A stretch of 64,000 bases of DNA from Paludisphaera borealis (GTDB taxonomy: Bacteria; Planctomycetota; Planctomycetia; Isosphaerales; Isosphaeraceae): assembly GCF_001956985.1 (NCBI RefSeq), contig NZ_CP019082.1, forward strand, positions 6,882,001 to 6,946,000, in the 5' to 3' direction. The position numbers and the translations under genes were made by a program. Below the pieces are notes generated by a model. The model saw nothing but the letters and a program-made list of their open reading frames with translations, did not search any database and was not told the origin of the DNA. How positions within the stretch are numbered: the stretch's first letter is position 1; the number at the start of each line of letters is the position of its first letter. Positions 44,001-53,248 of the stretch are shown here, one piece after another.

Positions 44001-44279
44001 GTGCCCCACCAACGCGACGCCTTGCAAGTCCTGGATCGCGACTTCTTCGAAATCCGTTCCAAGATCCTCGAGATCGCGGCGAGCCTCGACCGGATGGACC
44101 GCGCGCCCGCCCACCACGGCGACCATCCCGACCCGCGCCTCGGCCAGGTCCGCCAGGCGCTCGACGCCCTCCGCGAGCCGGGCCCCGATCGGGCCGAGAC
44201 CATCCAGCTCATCTTCTCGCTCGCCTACGACTCCGCCTGGCAGCGCAACCTCGGCGTCGCCCGGCCCGAGCGGGCGTAG
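44001..44279 (+). CDS. Small helical hypothetical protein
   Basis: A 92-residue protein from GTG 44001, with GAGGA about 8 bases upstream. It is almost all helix (ALQVLDRDFFEIRSKILEIAASLDRMDRA; LGQVRQALDALRE) with a central His-rich bend (APAHHGDHPD), which could bind metal. It ends LAYDSAWQRNLGVARPE. Family not recognised. Confidence 0.6.
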   Translation: MPHQRDALQVLDRDFFEIRSKILEIAASLDRMDRAPAHHGDHPDPRLGQVRQALDALREPGPDRAETIQLIFSLAYDSAWQRNLGVARPERA

Positions 44280-44295
44280 CCGAGGCGAGCCGACG

Positions 44296-44916
44296 TCAGT
44301 TGTACGCCGGTTCCAACGTCGCCTGGGCGGTCGTGCGTCCCGCGACGGCCTCACGCCTCCGAAGGTAGAGCTTCGCCGAGTCGGTCATCGTGACGAGTGC
44401 GGCCCCCATCATGATCACGTCCTTCACGACCAGCCGCCCCGCGCCGCTCAGGTACGGGAAGCCGTGCCTCGGGTCTCCCAGCGCGGGTACCCAGCACTCG
44501 GGAGTCGTGACGAGGAACGAGAGGGTGACGAACGACATGATCACCACCAGAAAGCTGCCGACGGCCGCCGCCTGCGGCAGCCACGGGTGCAGGCAAAGCA
44601 GCAGCCCGTACAGGACGATCACGGTCCCCAGTCCGTAGGCGAACGCATACGTCCCGTTCGCCTCATGCCAGGCCCGGTTCGCGGGTACGAGCGCGCCCTC
44701 CGGGTTCTTGTGGGACTTGTAACCGCCGGGGTCGTTGTACCAGAAACTCATCATAGGGCTGTTGGCCACGAACGGCACGATGCCGTCGGCCTCGTAGCGG
44801 AACGCCTTCAAACCACCGATCCAGAGCAGGACGACGATCAGGCCGATCCGTGTGACGGTGACGCCCAACCGGTCCGCCCGCGCCGCGACCTCGAAACAAC
44901 GATTGATCCAACCCAT
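44296..44916 (-). CDS. DUF417 membrane protein (YkgB/RclC-like)
   Basis: A 206-residue inner-membrane protein with four hydrophobic helices. The family signature WIGGLKAFRYEADGIVPFV and FVTLSFLVTTPECW are present. E. coli RclC (YkgB) of this family belongs to the reactive-chlorine response with the AraC regulator RclR. Here an AraC-family gene lies directly upstream on the same strand, so a similar regulon is possible. AAGGAGGGG before ATG 44916 fixes the start. Confidence 0.88.
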   Translation of the reverse strand: MGWINRCFEVAARADRLGVTVTRIGLIVVLLWIGGLKAFRYEADGIVPFVANSPMMSFWYNDPGGYKSHKNPEGALVPANRAWHEANGTYAFAYGLGTVIVLYGLLLCLHPWLPQAAAVGSFLVVIMSFVTLSFLVTTPECWVPALGDPRHGFPYLSGAGRLVVKDVIMMGAALVTMTDSAKLYLRRREAVAGRTTAQATLEPAYN

Positions 44917-45080
44917 CGGCCCCTCCTTCTTTCAGGTTCTCAACGGCCGCCGGAAACTCCGAGGCGTCGGCGGGTCTATAGCCCTATCGTAGGGCTGAAA
45001 GAAGGGGCTCGGAATGGGCGCTTGACGCCAAGGCATGGACGGAAGACGCCGCCGGGACCGCGTCCGAACAGTCGGTGCGT

Positions 45081-45965
45081 CTAGCGGACCCAGACGTTCT
45101 GGCCGCCGCGAATGCTCGTCTCGAATTCCCGGAAGAAACTCGGCGCGCAGCCCGTGGCGCGCTTGAACAGGCGACTGAAGTAGAGCTCGTCTTGAAACCC
45201 GACCTCGGCGGCGATCTGCTTCACCGGCTTCAGGGTGTGGAGCAATTCCCACTTCGCCTGCCGGAGAACGCAATCGCGGATCAGCTCCGTCAGGGTCTTG
45301 TGGAAGTGCTTCTTGACCAGCTTGGCCAGCGACTTCGGCGCGAGATGAAGCTGCTGGGCGTAGTAACCCGGGCTATGCTCGGCTCGATAGTGCTCTTCGA
45401 TCAGCCGCTTCAGCTCGTCCAGCACGGGAGGCCGCTTGATCGCGGCAGGTTGAAGGCGCCCCTGCTGCTCAAGCTTCAGACGGGCGGCCTTGACGAGAAA
45501 GATCTTCAGGTAAGAGAGCAAGACCTCGGAATGTGCCAGGCCGCTCGCTTCCAGCTCCCCGCGCATGCTGTCGACGATCCCGAGGAACTCGCCCTCGTGA
45601 CCGGCGTTCAGCCGGACGAGTGGGACGCCGTAGACGTCGTTGAACAAGACGCCGTTGCAGCCGACTTCCGCGTGATGGGTTTCGATGCAGAGGAAGTTCG
45701 CGTGGAACTGGATGACGAGTCCGCGCGCCGGCGTCTCCGGCAGCAGCCGGAACGACTGGTAGGGAACGAAGAAGAGGAGCGACCCCGCCTCGAAATCATA
45801 CCGGCCCAGATCGGCCCAGAACGTCCCGCAACCCTCTTGTACCCACACCGCGGTGAAGTAGTTGAAGCGGAGCGTCTGCGCGAGATCCAGCCCACCGGGA
45901 AGGCTCGCCACCTTGAGGGCGACGTCGCCGTCGCGCGGGTCATAAAGCTGAAGAGGCGTTTCCAC
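45081..45965 (-). CDS. AraC-family transcriptional regulator
   Basis: A 294-residue regulator. The N-terminal half is a cupin-like sensing domain (YFTAVWVQEGCGTFWADLG, LLFFVPYQSFRLLP). The C-terminal ~100 residues hold the two helix-turn-helix units: YYAQQLHLAPKSLAKLVKKHF and VKQIAAEVGFQDELYFSRLF, followed by the typical KRATGCAPSFFR. It probably controls the downstream DUF417 gene (165 bases away). The effector is unknown. Confidence 0.9.
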   Translation of the reverse strand: METPLQLYDPRDGDVALKVASLPGGLDLAQTLRFNYFTAVWVQEGCGTFWADLGRYDFEAGSLLFFVPYQSFRLLPETPARGLVIQFHANFLCIETHHAEVGCNGVLFNDVYGVPLVRLNAGHEGEFLGIVDSMRGELEASGLAHSEVLLSYLKIFLVKAARLKLEQQGRLQPAAIKRPPVLDELKRLIEEHYRAEHSPGYYAQQLHLAPKSLAKLVKKHFHKTLTELIRDCVLRQAKWELLHTLKPVKQIAAEVGFQDELYFSRLFKRATGCAPSFFREFETSIRGGQNVWVR

Positions 45966-46065
45966 GATCGCGTTCGTCTCGATCCACGGCGGGTCGGCTT
46001 GTCACTCGTTCGATTCTAACCGGTTCCGCCGGCGCCGTGCCCTGCCCACCTGATCAATCCCAACG

Positions 46066-46098
46066 GCCCCACGCACAGCGAAACGCGGTGCGTGGGGC
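46066..46098 (-). terminator. Hairpin after the M56 gene
   Basis: A perfect 11-bp stem, GCCCCACGCAC (46066-46076) with GTGCGTGGGGC (46088-46098), and an 11-base loop. It lies 57 bases beyond the stop of the minus-strand M56 gene. No T-run follows on the minus strand, so mode of action is uncertain. Confidence 0.5.
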
Positions 46099-46154
46099 GC
46101 GGTTGAATCACTTCCGACAAGATCAAGCCGATCCGTCTCGGCCGCTTGGCCGGA

Positions 46155-49100
46155 TCAGGGAACCTTGAAATCGACGCTGTCCTTCGACGCGCCGACGGCC
46201 AGCGTCTCGGCGCGGCTAGTCCCTTCGGGGGATTGGCGGGCGTCGAGCCAGAAGGGTGAGATCTGGATGAACTGCTCGCCGGGCCGGATGAACTTAAGCT
46301 CATAGGTTCCGTCGCTAGCCGTCTTGACCGTCGGGTCGTAGTAGCGGTTTTCAAAACGATCGGCCGCGCTGGCGCGGACGTCACGGCCCGCGACCGGTCG
46401 GCCTTGCGCGTCGGTCACGCGGCCGCGGACGGTCGCGGGCCGAGTGAGCCGGATCTCGACGTCGCCGATCGCGTCGCCGGGCTTGGTGCGGAACGGCGGG
46501 AGGACGCCGTTGGCCCAGTTCCGCCATTCTTGATACTTGCCGTCGTGGGCGATCAGGTTGTAGTCGCGGTCGCCGCTGGCCGGCAGCACCACGCGAAAAC
46601 CGCCGTTCTTGTCAGTCGTCACGCTGAACCGGGTATCGCCGGTCAGCGAGTTGCCGGTTCCGGTCAGGGCCGGCGCGACGGTCGCCCCGGCGACCGGCTT
46701 GCCGTCGGGGTCGACGACCTTCCCGGTCACGGTCGCCCCGCGTTCGAGCGTGATCGTCACAGCGGCCATGCCGGTCTTGAGGTCGAAATCCAGGTGGTCG
46801 AAATTGCGCTGCCAGCCGCCCCGGCTCTCGTCGATATGGCGGCGGTTCCACTCGCTGACCGCTTCTTCCGACCACCAACGGGTGAAGCCGGAGGCGTCGA
46901 CCTGGAAGTTGAATCGGCCGGGGAGCATGTCGGCGATCGTCGCGACGCCGTCCTTGTCCGACCGGCCCTCGACGCCAGGCTGTTGCCAGTCCCAGAGGCG
47001 GACGCCCGAGACGGGTGCGCCGGTGATGCTGTCGACGACCTTCGCGCGGAAGGTCACGCCCGGTTCGAGACGAATATCGAGCTTCCGGGCCTCGTCATGC
47101 GAAAGCGGCGTTTCGGGCAGCCTCGCCACGCCGACTCCCGGGATGCGGATCTGAATATCGTAGACGTCGGCCTGGGCGTACAGCCGATAGCGGCCGTCGT
47201 CGCCGCTCTTCGCCTCGGTCCAGATCTCGGAGACCATGCCGTTGTCGACCCGCTTCGGTCCGTTGTTGGCCCGGATCAACGCGTCGGCCACGGGCTTGCC
47301 GTCGGGGCTCGTGACCGTCCCTTCGAAGTAGGTCTTGTCGCCCAAGACGACGACCCATCCGTTTTTACCTACCGGCTGGCTCAGGAACAACTTCGGCGTG
47401 TACCCCGGCTTGCGGACGACGACCTCGACCTTCTCGCCTTTGTCGAGCTTGCGAAGCCGGAAAACGCCCTTGGCGTCGGTCTTCGCCTCATTGCCCGGGA
47501 ACCAGGTCCAGACGTCGGCCTCGGCGCCTTCGATCGGCTTGCCGTCCGTGTCGACGACGATCCCGGCCAGTTCATCGGGCGCGACGTCACGGGGGCCTTC
47601 AACGCCGGCGGGCGACTTCTCGGCGACGGGCACCTGGACCACGACCGAGCCGTCCTTGGCGGGGAGTGTGGCGGCTTCAAACTCGGTCCCGTCCTTGAAC
47701 CGGATCAGCAGCCGGGCGGGCTTGCCGATCGCGACCACGTTGTTGAGACCCTCCGGCAGGCGGAACTCGCCCTTGGCGTCGGTCAGGGTCTCGGGCCCGC
47801 CGAACGGTCGGCAGAGTCCCCCCTCGCACATGCCGACGATATTCGCGCCGACGACCGGCGCATTGGCGGCGTCGACCACCTGGCCGCGAACCGTCACGGC
47901 GGCCGTGACCTCGATCGGCGGGACCTCGAACTTTGCCACGCCTTCAGGGATCGTCACCGTCCGGCTGGAGCCTTCATTCGGCAGCCTCGTGAAGCCGCTC
48001 GGCGGACCCATCACGTAGAAGTACGTCTCACCAGCCGGCAGCCGGTAATGATATCGGCCCTTGGCGTCGGTCGTATCGCTCTGGGTCGCCGCCCCAGTGC
48101 GGGGGCGGTACGGCCCGTAGGATCCGATCATCGCCTTTTCGACGGGCGCGCCCGTGCCTTGGGCGATAACAGTCCCCTCGACCTCGACGCCGCGAATCAG
48201 CTCGATCACGACCTCGGACGTCTTCCCGGGAATCAGCTCAACATCCTTCGCCGCGCGGTAGGTCCAGGCCTCGTTCTCGCCCTTGCCGATCGCAAAGATG
48301 TTGATCGTCCCTTCTTCGAGGCCGTCGAATACGAACCGGCCGTCGCGGTCGACCGGAACCTCGGCGCCGAAGTTGCGCTCTGGGACGTAGGTGTCGCTGC
48401 GTTTCCTGCTGGACTGATAATGGGCCTTCAATCCCGACACGTCCACGCCGGGGACAGCCGAAACGACCCGGCCCGAAACCCGGGCCGAGGGGATCGCCGC
48501 GAGCTGGAGCGTCTTCCCCGGCGCGGCGACGACGAACCCCATGCCCTCCAGGACTCTTCCCGGCGAGGACGCGCCTCCTCCGATGGGCTGGCCGGAGCCA
48601 TTAGTTCGGACTCCGATCGTCATGGGGCGGCCATCAGGGGCGGTGGTTTCCAGTTTCAGGCCCGAGCCCTCACGAGTAGACCGGAATGAGAACGATCCGT
48701 CGGCGGCGGTCGTCGCGACGAAGAGGTCTTCCACGGGGCTGCCCTCGATCACCGCTCGCGGGACTTCCTGGTAGCTCGAGCTGATCGAGGAACCCGTGCC
48801 GTTCTTCGTCTCGGTGGAGTGCCCCACCCTCCTGATCCAGACCTTCACGCCGGACATCGGCTTGCCGTCGGCGTCGAGGAGGACCGCGTTAAAGGGGTCG
48901 GGCTTGGAAAGCCGCAGTTTCAGATCGAGCGGAGTGGCCAGCGCACGCGCGACCGTCGAGAGGATCATCGAGCTCAGTCCTTCCTTCGTCGCGATCAGAC
49001 AGACCCGATCTGCCCCCTCCGGAATCGGCCAGGCGAACTTTCCTTGAGAATCGGTCTTGAGGATTTGATGGCCCGACTTGCCCGGATCGTACGAGCCGGA

Positions 49101-50384
49101 GACGACGGTCGCGTCAGGGACCGGACGTCCGTCGGCGTCGAGGACCACGCCCCGCAGTTCGCGAGGCGTTTCTTTTACGCCCGCCGGGGGCGCGGGCTTC
49201 GCGGTGGGCTGAGGCGAGGGCTTCCCGGCGGGCGGCGTCGGTTTCGCGTCATCGGCAATCGGCCGGGGCGAAGCACCTCGCACCCGGAGCCCGCCTACAG
49301 CCAGGCAGGCGGCCAGTGCGAGCGAGCCGAGGAGCAGGGAACGGGCGAGGGACGAGCGGGAGAGCGTGCGCGGCATGTCATCCTCCAGAAGTCGTTCGAT
49401 ACGGACCACGACGGTGCGGCGATCGAGAAACGGGAGCAAGACGGGACGGGAGACGGGGACCAGACGGACGGGGCGCTTCGCCAGTTCGAGCAGCAGGCGG
49501 GCCAGGCTCTCGGGCTCGGTGCCGAGAGCGACGACCGCCTCGTCGCAGAGCAGCTCGCGCTCGCGATCGAGCCGGGCGAACAGCCAGAGGGCCAGGGGGT
49601 GGAAGAAGAACGGAACTCGGATCAACTCCTGAGCGAACTTCGACCAGTCGTCGTACCGCGTCAGGTGGGCCAGCTCGTGGAGCAGGCAGGCGCGGCGTTG
49701 GGGCTCGGGCCAGTCTTCCCAGTCGGTCGGCACGAGAACCAACGGCCTCAAACCGCCGAGCACCACGGGCGAGGCCACCCCCGGATGCATCGCCAGCCGC
49801 ACCGGCCGCGACGTCCCGAGCCGCGCCCGGCACTCGTCCACGAGGCGGTTCGCGTCCTCACCAACCTCGGCGAGCCCGCGCCGCATCCTCGCGAGCACCA
49901 CCCCGCCGCAGGCAAGTCTCGCCAGCAGAACCCCCACCACGATCGCCCACGTCCCGACCGCCGCCTGGGCCGCGAGTCGCCAACGATCGAGCGGAACGGC
50001 GGCGGATCGAGAAGGTGGAACATACGCCACGGGCCTGGCGGTCGCGATGACTTCCGCGTCCGGTCGCGGCGAGGGCCGGTCGGTCGCGACGAACACCGCC
50101 GTCGAGGGCCTTGAGAACGAGGCCGGCGAAGGTGAAAGAGCGAGGGGCTCGACGGTTGGCATCGACGCTTGAGCGGGCCACGGAACGACGGCGTCGCCCC
50201 AGCGCGGGGCAAACGGCAAGACCGCTCCGGCCGCCAGGGCCGAGACGCACAGCAAGTGCCGGGTCGCGGCCCGACGCGGCGGTCGCAGGGCGAACCAGAC
50301 GGCGAGCACGGCCAGCACGATCCCCCAGCGGATCGAGCCGTCGACCAGAAGCGCGAGCCAGGGAACGACCCAACGGTCCGTCAT
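46155..50384 (-). CDS. M56 (BlaR1/MecR1-type) metallopeptidase with long regulatory-like beta-domain tail
   Basis: A protein of about 1409 residues. Start 50384 overlaps blaI by ATGA; a longer frame to 50870 is the blaI shadow. Residues about 10-130 are membrane helices (WGIVLAVLAVWFALRP, HLLCVSALAAGAVLPF). The M56 zinc motif is HELAHLTRYDD near residue 234. After a further transmembrane segment, about 850 residues contain at least six carboxypeptidase-regulatory-like beta units (VVLDADGRPVPDATVVSG; VVDTDGKPIEGAEADVW; VVDPDGKPVAGATVAPAL; VTDAQGRPVAGRDVRAS). In BlaR1 the outer domain binds beta-lactam and the protease inactivates BlaI; the tail here replaces that sensor. Confidence 0.88.
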   Translation of the reverse strand: MTDRWVVPWLALLVDGSIRWGIVLAVLAVWFALRPPRRAATRHLLCVSALAAGAVLPFAPRWGDAVVPWPAQASMPTVEPLALSPSPASFSRPSTAVFVATDRPSPRPDAEVIATARPVAYVPPSRSAAVPLDRWRLAAQAAVGTWAIVVGVLLARLACGGVVLARMRRGLAEVGEDANRLVDECRARLGTSRPVRLAMHPGVASPVVLGGLRPLVLVPTDWEDWPEPQRRACLLHELAHLTRYDDWSKFAQELIRVPFFFHPLALWLFARLDRERELLCDEAVVALGTEPESLARLLLELAKRPVRLVPVSRPVLLPFLDRRTVVVRIERLLEDDMPRTLSRSSLARSLLLGSLALAACLAVGGLRVRGASPRPIADDAKPTPPAGKPSPQPTAKPAPPAGVKETPRELRGVVLDADGRPVPDATVVSGSYDPGKSGHQILKTDSQGKFAWPIPEGADRVCLIATKEGLSSMILSTVARALATPLDLKLRLSKPDPFNAVLLDADGKPMSGVKVWIRRVGHSTETKNGTGSSISSSYQEVPRAVIEGSPVEDLFVATTAADGSFSFRSTREGSGLKLETTAPDGRPMTIGVRTNGSGQPIGGGASSPGRVLEGMGFVVAAPGKTLQLAAIPSARVSGRVVSAVPGVDVSGLKAHYQSSRKRSDTYVPERNFGAEVPVDRDGRFVFDGLEEGTINIFAIGKGENEAWTYRAAKDVELIPGKTSEVVIELIRGVEVEGTVIAQGTGAPVEKAMIGSYGPYRPRTGAATQSDTTDAKGRYHYRLPAGETYFYVMGPPSGFTRLPNEGSSRTVTIPEGVAKFEVPPIEVTAAVTVRGQVVDAANAPVVGANIVGMCEGGLCRPFGGPETLTDAKGEFRLPEGLNNVVAIGKPARLLIRFKDGTEFEAATLPAKDGSVVVQVPVAEKSPAGVEGPRDVAPDELAGIVVDTDGKPIEGAEADVWTWFPGNEAKTDAKGVFRLRKLDKGEKVEVVVRKPGYTPKLFLSQPVGKNGWVVVLGDKTYFEGTVTSPDGKPVADALIRANNGPKRVDNGMVSEIWTEAKSGDDGRYRLYAQADVYDIQIRIPGVGVARLPETPLSHDEARKLDIRLEPGVTFRAKVVDSITGAPVSGVRLWDWQQPGVEGRSDKDGVATIADMLPGRFNFQVDASGFTRWWSEEAVSEWNRRHIDESRGGWQRNFDHLDFDLKTGMAAVTITLERGATVTGKVVDPDGKPVAGATVAPALTGTGNSLTGDTRFSVTTDKNGGFRVVLPASGDRDYNLIAHDGKYQEWRNWANGVLPPFRTKPGDAIGDVEIRLTRPATVRGRVTDAQGRPVAGRDVRASAADRFENRYYDPTVKTASDGTYELKFIRPGEQFIQISPFWLDARQSPEGTSRAETLAVGASKDSVDFKVP

Positions 50385-50818
50385 GGCTTGTTCCTCCGCC
50401 TCTTGTCGGTCTTCTCCGCCTTCTCCGACTCCGGCCGGGTCTCGCCCTCGCCGCCGAGCCGCGCTTCGATCGCGCGGAGGTCGTCCGGCGCGAGCTGGTC
50501 GGCGTCGACCAGGCCGAGGATCAACTGCTCGGCCGACCCGTGGAAGAACCGCGTCAGGAAGTCCGAGAGCAAGTTGCCCGTGGCCTCCCGACGCGAGACG
50601 GCCGACCGATAGAGATGGGTCAGCCCTTGCTTCTCGTGGTCGACGAGCCCCGCCTTCTCCATGCTCTGGAGCAAGCCGAGCACCGTCGTGTACGGTTGCC
50701 CGTCGCCGCGCGGCATGTGCTCCATCAGCCCGCGCACGGTCTGCGGCCCGTGCTCCCAGAGCACCCGAAGCACGGCGAACTGCCGCTCCGTCAACGCCAA
50801 GACCTTCCGCCCAGCCAT
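50381..50818 (-). CDS. BlaI/MecI-family transcriptional repressor
   Basis: A 145-residue winged-helix repressor. The N-terminal part shows LTERQFAVLRVLWEHGPQTV and the recognition region YTTVLGLLQSMEKAGLV, then GLTHLYRSAVSRREATGNLL; the C-terminal helices form the dimer. GGAGGAGG precedes ATG 50818, so I rejected the longer start. BlaI-type repressors are cleaved after signalling through the M56 partner encoded immediately downstream. No clean operator dyad was found in the 98 bases upstream. Confidence 0.93.
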   Translation of the reverse strand: MAGRKVLALTERQFAVLRVLWEHGPQTVRGLMEHMPRGDGQPYTTVLGLLQSMEKAGLVDHEKQGLTHLYRSAVSRREATGNLLSDFLTRFFHGSAEQLILGLVDADQLAPDDLRAIEARLGGEGETRPESEKAEKTDKRRRNKP

Positions 50819-50915
50819 CGTTCGCGCCTCCTCCGCTCGACCCAACTCGTTCCAACGTACTCATTGTCACGTAGATAAAACCGAGGAGTCAAGGGAGAAG
50901 TGGTTGACGGGCCGA

Positions 50916-53149
50916 TCAGACCCAGCCGTGCTTCTTGCGGAGCCACCATTCGGCTGTCAGAAGGGCGGTGAAGAGCAGGAAGAAGGGCCAGTTGTCCCAG
51001 ACGCGGTGCTCGGTGGGGCTGACGTACTCGGTGTAGGGGGAGTGGTCGAGGCCCTTGAGGTACTTGACGAGCTGCTCGGGGGGACGGCCTCGCCGCTGGT
51101 AATCTCGGCGATCTGCTTCGCCAGCGAGAGGTCGGCGGATGGGTTGTCGAGTTCGCGGTCGTCCTGGAAGACCAGGAATCGGGCGGCGTCGCGGCCGACT
51201 TCCTGGCCGTTCCGCTTGGCGACGACTGTGATCTTGTAGTCGCCGGGCTCGCCGATCGCGGGGTATGAGCCCTTCCACTCGTCGCCGCGCGTGTAGAGCT
51301 CGACGGGCTGCCCGGCGGGGGTCGGGCCCTCGCGTTCGACCTTGGTCTCATAGACGACGTCGGTCAGGGGCTCGCCCTTGGCGTTGCGGCCGGTGACGGT
51401 CAGCTCGACGCTCTGGCCGACGCTGGCGCGGCGGCGGTCGATGGAAAGCTTGACCTGGTCGTCCCCCTGGTTCTCCTTGTGCGAGAGCCAGAAAATCACC
51501 TGCCTCCAGAACTTGCGGTGGACCAGACGACCCGCGTCGGTCCGGGCCCAGACCCAGGTGTCGCCTCCGTAGGCGATGGCTCGGCCCCGGCCGGTCTCGA
51601 TGGTGAGCATCATCGGCTCGGGGATCGCCCCCGATGTCGTGCCGAGGATCTGGGCTCCCTGTTTGGGGGGCCCGAAGCGATTGGCCCCCTGGAGCGGCGG
51701 CAGCCCCGCCCAGAGCTTGGCCGACTCGTCGGGGCTGGCGCCGATCTGGAGCAGGTACTTGTTCAGGCCCGAGGCGCTGGGGACGAAACTCACACCGCCC
51801 GGGGGTTCGATCTGGCCGTCCCCGGGGTGAAGCTCGACCGGCAGGACGTCGGCCAGCTCGGTGCGGCCCCAGCCGCCGGGCCCAAAGCTGTTGCGGCCGC
51901 CGAGCATGATCAGGCCGGCCGAGCCCTTGACGACGGCGTCGGCCAACAGTTTGTGCTGCTTTCGGGTCAGAAATTCGGCCGCCATGTCGCTGATGATGTA
52001 GACGTTGTACCGGCCGGGGGTGAACTCGGCGTCGTCGACCTCGCTCTTGTCGCCGACGGCCGGGCGACGGATGAGGATCCCTTCGACCCGGATGTCCGGC
52101 GAGGTGCCGATTGACCGCATCAGGTAACGGTAGTCCCAGGTGAAGTTGGGCCCCTGGAGGAAGAGGACGTTAAGCCCGCCGCTCAACACCGTGACGAACG
52201 TGCTGATCTCGTTGTTGGAGACGACCAGCTCGCCGTCGTGCGGCGCGACCTTGAGCGTGACCTTCTGATCGCCGGGCGACTTGGGGATGTATTCGAGGCC
52301 GCTGATCGGCACGGAGTCGGCCCCTTCGGGGACCTTGACCCGGGTCTTGGCCACGGGCGAGGTTTGGCCCTCGACGTACAGCTCGACGTCAAGCTGCTGG
52401 CCGGCGTAGCCGCGGGCCGACAGCGCGCCGCGGACTTCGAGCTTGTTCTTGACGAACACGGTCGGCCCGGCCGTGATCTCGCGGACGGCGATGTCGCGCG
52501 AGCCGGCGCCGGCGTTCTGGCTGCCGAAGCCGACCGTGACCACCGGCACCTGCTGATCGCGCATCCGACGCGCGGCGACCAGCGGGTTGACGCCGTTGTT
52601 GGAGGCGAAGTCGGAGAGGATGATCATCCGCGCCGCCCGACGGCTGCTCTCGGCCTGTCGCTTCTCGGCCTCGATCATCGCCGTGCCGAGCTGAGTCTCG
52701 CGGCCCGTGGGCTCGGCGGGCTTCGCCTCGTCGGGCTTGGGCTCGACGAGCGTCGAGGCGAACCGGTAGGCCTTCACTTCGAGGTCGGGGTCGACCTTCT
52801 TGACCGCCTCGACGGCCGACTCCAGGGCCTTGTTCGCCTCCTCCCATCGGGTCTTGCCGCTCGCCTCGTCGGCGAGCAACATGCTCGTGGTGGAGTCGAT
52901 CATGAACACGACCGACGCGGGCTGCTTCTTCTTCTCCTGGACGATCACCGACGGCCGAAGCGCCGCCAGCAGGCAAAGAAAGACCGCCAGCAGCCGCAGG
53001 CTGAGCGCGACCCATCGCCAGCGGGCGCCGGGCCCGCGCAGCTTCCGGGCGTAGGCCCAGACGGTCAGCACGACGACGGCCAGCGAGGCCAGCAAGAGCA
53101 GCGGCCAGGGACCGATCGGATTGAAGCTTGCGCTGATGCCTTGAAACAT
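50916..53149 (-). CDS. VWA/amidotransferase-like membrane protein, frameshifted near its 3' end
   Basis: About 744 residues once the shift is corrected. N-terminal membrane helices (LLLLASLAVVVLTVWAY; LLAVFLCLLAALRPSV), then a VWA domain with a MIDAS DSTTSM, a middle part resembling a glutamine-amidotransferase-like domain (VLFLQGPNFTWDYRYLMRS, GLIMLGGRNSFGPGGWG), beta domains and a final membrane helix (WPFFLLFTALLTAEWWLRK). In frame the protein ends in a low-complexity Ser run; the natural C-terminus (PPEQLVKYLKGLDHSPYTE) is one frame over. The shift lies in a run of six G at 51078-51083; one more base restores the reading frame. Confidence 0.85.
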
Positions 53150-53248
53150 GACGTCGGGCCGACCTGCGAGAAAGGGGCGTTGTCTATTACGATTGTCGCG
53201 GTCGGGTCCGACGGCGTCCAGCCCGATCGGCGGCCGGGGCTTCGGGCT

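Noticed and set aside
50840-50915. BlaI operator upstream of blaI
   Set aside because: Two ACGT-containing half-sites are visible, but they do not form a proper TACA/TGTA-type dyad.
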